DNA of 64,000 nucleotides, from the NCBI GenBank assembly GCA_028023455.1, contig JAQFVV010012489.1:4324575-4388574 (forward strand). Reading direction: 5' to 3'. Origin of the DNA: Epiperipatus broadwayi. Lineage: Eukaryota > Onychophora > Udeonychophora > Euonychophora > Peripatidae. The first letter of the stretch is position 1; every line of letters begins with the position of its first letter. Made by a program: the position numbers and the translations under genes. Below, in pieces: positions 37,829 through 48,426 of the stretch. The notes under the pieces are model-generated. The model was given only the letters and a program-made list of their open reading frames with translations. It was not told the origin of the DNA and ran no database searches.

Positions 37829-38487
37829 TATAAAAAATATAATAAAATAATGTGAAATATGTAATGAGAATATTTTTTTTTTTTTTTACTTGGTAACAGT
37901 CATAATGCTTGCAAAATACTAAATATGAATGAATGATTATAAATTCATCATACAGCTATGAAATTCTGCTCCAACATTTAAAATTTCATTTATATTTATT
38001 AATATAATTACAAAAATTAAATATCACAATGTTTAAAATAGTATTCCATGCATATGAATAAAATTGTAACTTTTTCTCATCATTTTAATTTTCATAACAT
38101 ATACTTTTATAAATGATACATATTTCAAAATCATGTACATGTAAATTATATATAAACTTTGAAAAAATAATCATATAAAATTATGCATTTTTTTTATTAC
38201 TACCAACAATAAAAAGAGAGTTTACAGTTTTTATGTCCAATATCAATGAATCTAGCAATGAGAAATCTTTTAGTTTTTTGTCAATTTATTTATAATATTT
38301 TTCTATGGAATACTCTTTGGATTACTTATATCTTCAGATTTTTTTAGCTAATAAATCAATATGTTTTTATTTCCAACTTTTAGCATCAAATAAATCAAAT
38401 ACAATCAAAATAACAGTAAAGATAGTTGCAAAAAATAGATTTTAAAACCAAAATGCACTGCATCATTATAGTAATCTATAAAATATA
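37829..38487. other. AT-rich spacer, no gene
   Basis: A T-homopolymer at 37871-37888 and otherwise unstructured AT-rich DNA. Confidence 0.6.
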
Positions 38488-38596
38488 TTATTAAAACAGG
38501 CAAAACTCTCCATACAGTATTGCCACTCAGTGCAAGCCAGAGTAATCAATGGATGCCAGAAGGCTTGTGCATAAAATCCCCATCTAGCGCTGAATC

Positions 38597-38655
38597 ATCA
38601 AATATCCCCAGACTAGTTTGTGACTTGTGGCCTTCATCAGTGAGGAGTCTTGGAT
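38597..38655 (-). ncRNA. Hammerhead-ribozyme-like motif, type I (copy C)
   Basis: Minus strand: outer helix ATCCAA/TTTGAT (one mismatch), inner helix TCCTCA/TGGGGA complete, core CTGATGA intact. Stem II is partly damaged (GGC facing GTC). The second core string is CAAAC, so the essential G12 is lost. The stem III palindrome ACTAGT is followed by C, giving the canonical cleavage triplet GTC, which suggests the ancestral site was GTC. Probably inactive because of the G12 change. Confidence 0.55.
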
Positions 38656-38770
38656 CTAAGAGCACTGCACCTAGATCTTAAAATTTAATAAAACTTTTCA
38701 GCAGCCATCTTTTATCTCTACTTAACTACAAAACTCTGAGTCTTAAATTGAAAACCCAATAATATTTTCA

Positions 38771-38829
38771 ATCCAAGCTCACTCACTGATAAAGGCCACA
38801 AGCCAGAAACTAGTTTGGGGATATTGGAT
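38771..38829 (+). ncRNA. Hammerhead-ribozyme-like motif, degenerate (copy D)
   Basis: Outer helix ATCCAA/TTGGAT is intact. Inner helix I is damaged (CACTCA facing TGGGGA). The core reads CTGATAA (G8 lost) and GAAAC. Stem II is GGC/GCC with loop CACAA, and the palindromic ACTAGT is kept. Probably inactive. Confidence 0.5.
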
Positions 38830-38989
38830 GAGTAGGCACTAGATGGGGATTTTATGGATAAGCCTTCTGACATCCATTGATTACTCTGGCTTGCATTGAG
38901 GGGTAATACTATATGGAGAGTTTTGCCTGTTTTAATAATGGTTATAAGCCATCATAAGAAATGGTGATCAAGTGATGTTTATTGGCTTA

Positions 38990-41900
38990 AATACTGATTA
39001 TAATTGATAGTAAATTAATGCATATATTGATCTTTACCTCCATTAGAACAAAAGTATTCATACACCATGGATGTAAATAATGGACCATTTTTAATACTCT
39101 ACATGTCTTAAATGAACTGCTAATGATCATAGTCATTCAATTGATTAATTAAACTATTCCATATTTTTTATTAAAACTTAATAATAATAATATAAATTTT
39201 AAGTTTTAATCTCAGTTTTTATTACTTATTATTCAAATTATAATAATAATAAATTATAATATGGCTGAAAGTGAAAGATTTCTTGTATTAGTAATTTTTA
39301 AATAAACAAATAAAATATTCAAATGAAAGTATTTTTTGCAGCCAATATTGTAGAAATAATAATGGGTTTATAACATTTATTTTCATCCCAATCAACATCT
39401 AGATGTGGTAATGATGTTGATTACTTGTAACTAATTTGGCATAGTATTTGATTAGTTGGCATATTGTTTGGAAAATAAATGACTTATTTGCCATTCAGAA
39501 AAAATTAGATTATTCAATTTGAATAAAGGTAAAGTACTTGGGAATATCTAAAAATACAAGGAACCAGGATTTCAAAAGAATTGACATCAACATTTTATTA
39601 TAATAATAAAAGTGCACAACTGAAATCTTTACAAGAATTAAAAGAACATTCAAAAATAGTAATACACTTTAGTATGGAACAAGTTTTTGAAAAGTGAAAA
39701 AAAAAACCCAATAAAAACATTAATTGATCACTTAAATAATTTTGCAATTAACAATACATGTAAAGTTTTTTAAATAGCTTATTACATGGCAAAATATGCT
39801 TATTCTTTTTCTAATTACTCTGATTTATTAACTTCAGAAATTGAATAAAACAAGTATGACTCCTGGATTGCAATTAGATGAAGATGTACTAATATAATAA
39901 ATCATTTTGCAAAAATTATACTAAGAATATTTGAATTAATTACTAAAATTAATGGTAAAATATCAGCTCTCATTAATAAGTCTACAAAACTGACAGAAAC
40001 CATCACTTTAATATTTTTTTAAGTATAAGGTATACAAAATGAAGCTAATTCCCTTTTTATTTAATTGACTTAGTAGATCAAGGTAGGTGCTAAAATTTAT
40101 TGCCTTTATGAGAGCGATGCAAACTATGGATTCAGTGATAATTATTTAATATATAATTTAATTTCTTTTATAAACAATGGAACATGCATTATGCCAAGAA
40201 AAAAATCAGGTGTCATTAAATTTATTAATAAATGTCCAAATCTGTTCACATAATCCTCAATAAATCATCACATCTAGTTATATGTCTTTAACAGAAGTGA
40301 TCAGAATTAACAAATTTCAAATATTGATGGGTAAGTTATAATCTGTATATTTACCAGCAATAAAATACCAAAGATGTGGGATCATATGCAAGGGATTAGT
40401 GAGCAGAAATGAGAAAGGTTGGACAAGTATTGAAAATAAGAAGGATATTTTGCTTGTTTAGATTAATGTCTGCTATGTGGCAAAATTTTGAATTTTTATG
40501 CAATCATCTTCAACATTCAACTGCAGATGAAAACTTCCTTGGAATATATATAATTCATTTAACAGGAATCCTTTAAATTTAGCTCTAAGGCATGATATAT
40601 TATATAAATTGTCTTTATTATTGAAAGTTTTGCAAAAGATCCCAAAATAATTTATGTTGGTGAATTTATTATATGGACTATTTGTTATCCAGAATATCTA
40701 AAGATCACATAAGAGGAATTAAATCATTTTATTCTATAAATATTGTTACAGAAATAACATTTTGTTCACTCAAATAACAACAATAATAATGTTTTTATTA
40801 TTAAGAAAAATCAGTTCACAACTAAATTATTAATACTAGAATCACAGTTTATAGTGATGTTTTTTTTGCCTGAATTAATAATGAATTAAAGTTTTGGAAT
40901 AAGTGAATGGCTAAATGATATTGAAAATAGTGCAGTAAAAAGAAATTAAGTTACTATGCAGATAATTTAATTTATCATCACCAATTTGTATTAGTGCATA
41001 AAAAGACTTTAAATAATTGTGGAAGATAAATATCTACAGATTTAGAGAATTTACTCACATATTCCAAGCTCATATCATATAATTCTTGCAAGTATGAATG
41101 ATATTTCAGCAATTTTAACTTCATCTTGAATGAAATAAGAAATCAATTACTTATTTATCATATTCCAAGTTTACTATCTATTAAGATGCAGGTTCATTGC
41201 AACATAGAAAAAAATATAAGGAGGCTTGGGCAATTGCAAATTGAAAGGATCCAAATGCAATCAATAGAAAGGATTCATGCATTCTATTGTTGAAAAAAAT
41301 GAAACATTTAAATATTGCATTTACATATTAAGTCTCATTTGCATAACAAATTACATTCATACATAAGCATAATTTTCAACTTCTAAATTAATAGAGCACT
41401 AAGATTCTGGCAGAGGTCTTCCAAAAGCATGTTTAGTTTATTATAAAAGTGTTTAATTTCAACTTCTATCTTTTTGTAACACTCAATTACAATGAGATGT
41501 ATAAGAATTACAATAATTAAAGAAAAGATAATTAAATATTTAGAATTAATCATAATAAATATGTTCAAACTTGGCTACATGCACACTATTTTGCTAATGA
41601 CAAATAAAAAAACAGCACCCCATGATATTATTATAAATCTTCTTTGACAATTGTTGTACAATGTTTTATTATTACTAAATAAAAAGTAAATAGTCATTGA
41701 TTAAGATATAAATATTTAATGGAAATAATCTTTTGGCTATATATTTAAAGTATTTTGCAGTGAAAATTGAAGTTGAGATAAAACTACTTTTTAATTCGAA
41801 TGGCCAGCTGTAACAGATTTCTCTCTTTTTTTTTTCATCACTGCAACCATTTTGGTACTATTTTTTTAAGCAAAATATTACCGATAACATTGACATTATC

Positions 41901-42303
41901 TAGAAAATCTTCAACTGAAAAATGTCTACCAAGATTATTTTACTGAATGATACTTATATTACATTCAAATATCAGCCTTTCAAGCTAATTGAGCACGCGC
42001 CTTTTGAGAGTGTTAAATAAATGAATACTTTCCTCTTCAATCCAAGATATAGTATTTATGCAGGAATAAAAAGGATCTCTTATTCCCATGACTCAAATTC
42101 TTTTATATGAGCAAATCTGAAGAACTGTTGAGGAGAGCGTGAGTAGAATTCTCACTTTAAATTACTACTTACGATGTTTTTTTGACTGATACTTATGAAA
42201 ATGTTTTGTTGTTTTATTTATACATAATATTCCATTTAATAATTTTATATTATCAATATTTAGAGTACAAATTTTTAATAGGTCTTTTATTATCTATATA
42301 TTT
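38990..42303. other. AT-rich intergenic DNA, no supported gene
   Basis: AAT-rich patches and homopolymers only. The minus-strand frame at 41383-41568 is Ile/Leu-rich without a motif. Confidence 0.6.
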
Positions 42304-42513
42304 CTTATAATAACTTCTCTCATATACACTTTAATGTAAAAAAAAATTTTAATAAAACTTCTTTATTTTCCTGACAGTTTCAACTTTCTAAAAGTCTTCA
42401 TCAGAGCATTCTCAAACTTCCTCTACTTCTCTCATATAAACTTTAATGCAAAATAATAATAATAATAAAACTTTTTTTTGCATTAAAGTGTATATGAGAG
42501 AAGTTATTATAAG
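42304..42513. mobile_element. Perfect 33-bp inverted repeats around a hammerhead-like motif
   Basis: The sequence opening CTTATAATAACTTCTCTCAT at 42304-42336 is exactly inverted at 42481-42513. A third, direct partial copy (CTTCTCTCATATAAACTTTA) lies at 42426-42448. Between them sits a weak hammerhead-like motif on the minus strand. The layout suggests a second Penelope-like terminal fragment or a rearranged copy. No coding; the minus-strand frame at 42412-42594 is an artefact. Confidence 0.65.
42368..42410 (-). ncRNA. Weak hammerhead-like motif
   Basis: Minus strand: CTGATGA (42398-42404), then a stem-loop GACTTT-TAG-AAAGTT (six pairs, one G-U), then GAAAC (42377-42381) and TGTC. The core strings and stem II fit a hammerhead. 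Helix I has only about two adjacent pairs (CT with AG), and stem III would be ACTGT with a central mismatch. This may be a decayed ribozyme of another Penelope-like family, or chance. Confidence 0.35.
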
Positions 42514-44473
42514 CAATATATATATATATATGAATATATGAAGAAATGCAAAGAAAGTAAAGGAGAAGAATAAAAGTATATTCTGTTCATGCATATAATT
42601 AAAAAACTATTATCAGTATGTAAAACAAATTAAGTAAAATTCTGCCATCTAGTAGTTAATCATAAAAAGAGCTAATAATTAGATAAATTTTCTAGACCTT
42701 GTGATTAAATAACAAAATAAACCAATATATATATATATATATATTATAAATTAACATTGTGTTAGAAGCTGAAATATTACAAATAATATTTAAATAATAA
42801 TATTAATGTGAAAAGACTGTGAACAGGTTGTGTCCCAATAAACTCTCAGACAAGATAAATAAAAGAAAACAAAGAACCAGAACTTAAATGAAAAATATAT
42901 ATGACCCAGAGCTATTATACTGAGAGAAATGTAAAACTTCATCAACTTGTAATAGAATGCAAAAAATGATTTGTTTTTATTTGAGATGATCCAATTTATT
43001 ACAAAAATATATAATATTCAAAAAAATTGAGATTGACAAAAGTTGACATTTTAAACATTATTAGAGATATTAGTAATGACTTTTAAAAATTTGAAACGTT
43101 TAAAGACTAAATAATGAATAGTGAAAAATTATTTTTAAACTGCAGGAAGTTACTATTATGTGAAGAACCATGTTAGAATTAACTTCTAATGAACATATTG
43201 ATATTTTCTTAAAGCAGACTATCATGTAAGTTTTACCTGTCAACTGATAATACCACATAATGCCAGTAATAATTAAAGTAGTAGGCAATAAATAGATTAC
43301 AAGACTACAGTAACATGCTGTATATCATTTTCTTATAGACAAATATTTCTTCACATAAAATTTACAACTGATGTTAGAAAAAAAAGGATTAACTACACCA
43401 TAATTTAGTACACATATTAAACAATAAAACATTTATTTAAATTAAGCTAATTTAATAGATTTATCAAAATATTTCAATTATAGTTTAATTTTCTGTTATT
43501 TTTTTTTATATAATGCTCTTGAGAAATCTCAGGAATCAAAGCATTCATAGAAAAAAATATTTTGTATTGATAAAAATTATTGTTATTATATGATTCAACT
43601 CAATATTAATTCCTTGAAGTGACATTCTCTAGAACAGCACATTATTAATTGCATTTACAAACTTTTAAATGATGTGATTATTATTGAGATGATGGGGTTA
43701 ATCAATTTATTGCTAGCCATAATTTTCTTCTTTCATCAATAATCTCTCCAATCATTTATATTTTTAATAAATTAGATTGTCTTTATCATATAAAATGATC
43801 AAAGTAAGATAAGTTCAATTGAGTCTTTGAGAAAACATAAGATTATTCTGATCAAGTACTCACTTTTCTTATTTTTTTACTGTCTATAATACTCTCAAAT
43901 ACATTAGCTGACTATGATGTAATAATTTTCCCATCTCTTTTTTCTAGCAACTGTATATCCATAATAGATCATGACAAATAAATTAGTTTGAACAATTTTG
44001 ATTCATATTTTAAATACATTTCTTTATACCCAAAGATTTCTTCCAGATTTTTTTATTAATACCTAGACCAATGTCAGTCAACATTGAATATATTCATGGT
44101 TAGAACCATTGCTTTTGTCATGACAGTAAAAAAAACATTTCTCTTAATTATAAATTTTAATGCTATCTATTATCCCATCAAGCTAATTTTTGTCTTTATA
44201 TTTAACCATACTTTTACCCTGGCTTTAAACAATTACTGTTAAAGTCTTTATGTTACTAAAGTAATTACATCAATATATCTAATGTTGGTGATGTTTCTTA
44301 AACTAATTCTCAATTCAAATTTGTCTTTAAATTTAATATACAATAACAAAATTACCATGACCAAAAACCTTGGACTCTGGAAATAGACAAACAGTTAGTA
44401 TTGTTAATAATTTCTAAAATGATAACAAATGATATTTGTATATGTCATCATAAAATTTACAATCAAGTTTTTA
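42514..44473. other. AT-rich intergenic DNA, no supported gene
   Basis: (TA)n at about 42724-42744, otherwise unstructured. Part of it may be decayed LINE sequence continuous with the fragment at 44.5 kb, but I could not read motifs in it. Confidence 0.5.
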
Positions 44474-44640
44474 ATGAAGAAACAAAGGCCATATTAGTAC
44501 TTTTAACTGAAGAAATTTTGGCTTTCTGGTGATTAACATATATAGTGCACTAATTTCTCCATCCAAAACAAGTAGAATAATTCATGAAACATTGTCCTTT
44601 GATAACATGATCAAATGTGATTAGCATCACTAGTGATTTG
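44474..44640 (-). pseudogene. Possible L1-like LINE reverse-transcriptase fragment
   Basis: Minus strand, one frame: VMLITFDHVIKGQCFMNYST, then CFGWRN, a stop, and CTIYVNHQKAKISSVKS. This follows the LINE RT block 'lidfeKAFD-V ... L--FGF---fi-WI--IY-NP-AkV--NG', with FDHV marking the first catalytic-block region. It is one short stretch with one stop, and neighbouring sequence on both sides is unreadable. Moderate to low confidence. Confidence 0.38.
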
Positions 44641-46080
44641 TTTTAGATTATTATTTTTTGATATAATTTATTTTAACATCTTAGTATTTAAAACTTTATC
44701 ATAAATCTCAAACATTCTGCTCTACATATTTTTGAGAGGAAAAAAACTCTCACGGATTCATAATTATTCTGTACAAGTTAATCAAATCTGAGGCACCATA
44801 AGTCTGTCTCTCTTTCAGTTATCAGTTTTATTTTTATAATAAATTTTATCTTTCTTTTTTAGTTTTTAAATAAAAGATCTGTATTTTCTTAATTATTCTT
44901 ATCATCTTATTTCAGCTTTTGTTTTGATTATATTTTATTAATATCTTATTTATACTAGATTAAAGACAATATAGAATAATAGTGGTTACATTTGCTAACA
45001 ATCACGTCAAAAAGGATCACCATTTTAAGTTATGGAGTGAAACTAGTACTAAATTATTCTTATATATTATGCAGGAAATTTTCTGAATGGGCAAAGTGTC
45101 ATTAATATGATTATAGGGAGTTAATATTGACTTAATTGCATAAAATAAGACACTGTAACAATAATGTTGATAATACTAGCTTTGATAAATAACTTATTAA
45201 AAATGTTTTATTATGATCTATGGAAATAACAAAATCTAAATTTTAATAATTTATTTCACAAAAAAATATAAAAATAATGAGAATAAGATATAATTATAAT
45301 GTTTTTTTAAAATATATATATCTTTTTTTAAAAAAATTAAAATGGTTAAAGAAAATATTTAAGAGAATTATAAATTAAGCTTTATATGTAAGACTTCTTT
45401 CCTTCTATAAACTTTAATTTACTAAGTATCTAAATTGCTTTAAAATTTCAAATAACAGCAAAACTTAATAATAAAGGTAATTTAAAATTTTATTATGTAT
45501 GTATAATTTTTTTCAAAAAAAAAACGAATAATAATAATAAAATAAAAAAAAAAGCTTTGAGAACATTTAATTAGATGTTTCCAATCATTTGAAGGCAATT
45601 TCTTTTCATCTTACTATCACTATTTATTTTAATGTTAATAATTACATTTAAAAGTTATCTACATAAATCCTGAAAAATTACAGGAAATACAATTTTATAA
45701 TAAAGAATTTCAAATATTTGCACAATCAAGTAATTTTGACTTAATAAAAGTAAAATATCTAACTGAAATGAATGATGTTTCTGACAATTATAAATGAATA
45801 ATATAACTTTTATATCCATGACATTTGATTTCAAATACTCATTTTCAGCCTACGGATATTCAAAATTCATGGATAATATCAAACTCCATATAATATATAT
45901 TTTCAACACACATACAAACAGTAAAAATAATTTAATATACATATAGAATGATTTCAGCTTTGAGCTTTCATGAGAAGTTGAAGCACCAAAAATTCAAGAG
46001 TTTTACTAATAAATACTAATTGGCTTGCTAAGACAATCAAGAACCAACTTCTTGGAAAATAAATTATACACCAGCTTATG
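44641..46080. other. AT-rich intergenic DNA, no gene seen
   Basis: No recognised element. Confidence 0.6.
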
Positions 46081-46088
46081 ATCTAATA
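46081..46088. repeat. 8-bp hAT target-site duplication, left
   Basis: ATCTAATA, repeated exactly at 46563-46570. Confidence 0.93.
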
Positions 46089-46562
46089 CAGGGGTGCGCA
46101 AATAGTGGCCCGAGGTCCACATGCGACCTGCTAGAGTTTTTATGCAGCCCACCAAGATAATCAGAAAAATTCGTCTTGAACTGAGATTTCCTTCCTGTGT
46201 GCAACCGAAGATTCATCTCGTATTTTCCACTAGGATGGCCACATCAATACACATGCGCAGTGTAGATACGTTGTGCAGCATTTTTCTAGTTGATCCGGTT
46301 AATTTCAATTTTATCTTTGCATTAGCAAATATATATATTTCCAACTTTAGTGAAACCATGTATCCTCCGAAAAAATGTAAAATCAGTGATGAATGTCATG
46401 TGTTTAATGAAAAAAAGACAAACAAATTTTTTTTTGGTAATACAGGGAATAAAGCAGTGTGTTTATTGTGTCATGAAAAAAAGGTGCGGTCCTTCGCTAA
46501 CCTTCGCTTCCACAAAGTGGCCCCCAATGCGGCCCTCGAGCCAAAACAATTGCCCATTCCTG
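46089..46562 (+). mobile_element. Non-autonomous hAT transposon (copy 2)
   Basis: A 474-bp element with ends CAGGGGTGCGCAA and TTGCCCATTCCTG and a perfect 8-bp TSD. It aligns along its length with the 33.3-kb element in reverse orientation, so both derive from one internally deleted progenitor. An open frame spans most of it. Confidence 0.92.
46358..46562 (+). pseudogene. hAT transposase N-terminal fragment (GTF2IRD2/ZBED-like)
   Basis: The ATG at 46358 begins MYPPKKCKISDECHVFNEKK, followed by KFFFGNTGNKAVCLLCHEKK. This is the N-terminal region of hAT transposases of the GTF2IRD2/ZBED/FAM200 type: a basic start, the FN--WT--YFF strand, then a C-x2-C that begins a BED-like zinc finger. Only about 50 residues are transposase-like before the sequence runs into the element's right end, so the catalytic and dimerisation domains are absent. 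The 164-codon open frame (46121-46615) extends upstream through the element's untranslated end and downstream into flanking DNA. I prefer the internal ATG because similarity starts there. No function is expected. Confidence 0.7.
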
Positions 46563-46570
46563 ATCTAATA
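46563..46570. repeat. 8-bp hAT target-site duplication, right
   Basis: ATCTAATA, the partner of 46081-46088. Confidence 0.93.
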
Positions 46571-47950
46571 TATACATATATAGATCAAACTGATCTAAAA
46601 TTGAATCTTAAGTAATAGCTTTTTTGGTAGGCAGACAAACAAACTTATCACCATGTCAAAAGATCTTTCATAATTCATGAAAGGCAAATATTTTTATTTA
46701 ACACTATTGTCGTAATTAATGCTTTTTTATTTTTTTAATTGTTTTCACAAAGTTCCACATACACTATTGCTTTTTATTTTAATACTTGAAATACTATCTT
46801 TCTTTTTAATTAAAAAAAACCCATATAAAACATTTAACTTTTTTGTATATTAATCATCATGCGATTATCTTTATTCTTTTATTTCATTATTATTAATTAA
46901 TTACTGCTTCTCTTAAATGAAAAAAAAAAAAAGTTTAATCTATTGCAACAACTTAACAATAAAAGTAAAAACTAGAATTCAAAGTCCGATTTTTTTATAC
47001 CAAACTATTCCTGATTACACAATAATCAATGTTTGTAGGAACAGTATATTCGCTTCGTTATTTCAGAACCATATACATATGCATATTTTGTAACTCATTA
47101 AAGTTTAGGACGCATTTCTAAATATTAAGATGCCAAAATAAATTTATTGGGAGTGAGTAAACAATGGACTACGCTAATATTCAAATATTATTGCATGTTT
47201 ATTCTGTAATATTTTATTATATAATTTTCTCACCAATTATATTTCATTAGGATTTTTTTTCCTAAGAAGAGAAGTAAATAAGATGAATACGTATTCTTTT
47301 TCAATTAAGATGTTTTTGTTTTTTTTTACGAACATTAAATTCAAGTTTACAGATAATGTGATATTAGTTAAAGCCAGGTGTTAAATGCATTGCCAAATAA
47401 AAATTTATTTTGTATTTCATACATAGAACCTAGTTATATTGCAAAATAATACAATAGATTCATGGGGTACTAGTAATATATATTTTTAATATTTCATTGC
47501 TTGTGATTAAATTTTGGTTGAATAAAACGTGAATATATCAGACAATCTTATGATTTATCTTTCAGGCACTCGTTCATTTTCAATCCAGGTAACCAACCAG
47601 TATTGACTGATAAATGAGTAACTACCACTTTTTTGAATAGAGACTAGTCCATGAAAGAAGAATATACCTTCTTATTATATAGCGCTTATCAAATATAGTA
47701 AGCAATATTATCCATTCATTGTTCTTCTACAAACAGTTTTTGGAAAGGTCTTTACTTATCAATGCAGTTTTTTAAAAAAAAAAATGACCTTACTTGTTAT
47801 ACAATAAATCCTTTTTTATAATTAAACGCAATTATGTTTTTGCTTGTCAAATCAAAAGATTAAAACACATTTTTATTAACTGAAATACAGGCTTATTATA
47901 TATCTGTGTCTATATATGTAATATATAGGGTTATATGAGCACAGACATTC
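46571..47950. other. AT-rich intergenic DNA, no gene seen
   Basis: No recognised element. Confidence 0.6.
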
Positions 47951-48426
47951 ACATGACCCACCACTCTCCACTCCATCTCATAACACTGATACACTCGACA
48001 CACATATATATCGAAAAGATAAATAATCAGCAATATACGTATTTCATGCTAAACCAGCAAGCATCAGTTAGTCCAGATAATCATCTCTACACTTATATAC
48101 CATAAGTGCTCAAATATATATTAAGATAGCCAATCTTCATACTTTAATGAACAAGCTTCAATCCACTTCACACTTTCAATTGGATGGACGGTTGAAGAGT
48201 TGGAGTGTGGAGTGGATTGAAGCCTGTCCATTTAAGTATGAAGATTGGCTATCTTAACATATATCTGAGCACTTATGGCATATATGTGTAGAGATGATAA
48301 TCTGGACCAACTGATGATTGCTGGCTTAGCATGAAATACAAATATTGGTGATTATTTATCTTTTTGACATACATGTGTTCAAGTGTACCAATGCTACAAG
48401 ATGGAGTGGAGAATAGTGGGTCATGT
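47951..48426. mobile_element. 476-bp palindromic (foldback) element
   Basis: The left arm runs ACATGACCCACCACTCTCCA to about 48180. It is mirrored from about 48190 to 48426 (ending GGAGAATAGTGGGTCATGT). Strongly matched inner blocks include TAAGATAGCCAATCTTCATA, CTTCAATCCACT and ATCATCTCTACAC. Arms of about 235 bp meet almost without a spacer, so single strands could form one long hairpin. Substitutions between the arms indicate age. No coding and no obvious TSD. A MITE or a dsRNA-forming repeat are both possible. Confidence 0.85.

Larger units (their letters stand above)
38488..38989. mobile_element. Foldback element with two inverted hammerhead motifs (copies C and D)
   Basis: The fullest family member, about 500 bp. 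The left arm (38488-38680) opens TTAAAACAGGCAAAACTCTC and contains the hammerhead motif on the minus strand. A roughly 90-bp unique centre follows. The right arm (about 38771-38935) carries the motif on the plus strand and ends GAGAGTTTTGCCTGTTTTAA. The asymmetric tail after it (38936-38989) contains GTGATCAAGTGATGTTTATT, shared with the 11-kb and 55-kb copies. Head-to-head arms with hammerheads recall the inverted pseudo-LTRs of Penelope-like elements. No clear TSD. Confidence 0.75.

Noticed and set aside
48100-48300. MicroRNA-like hairpin precursor
   Set aside because: The palindrome is nearly 500 bp and transposon-like, far larger than a typical miRNA hairpin; no evidence for a defined mature product.
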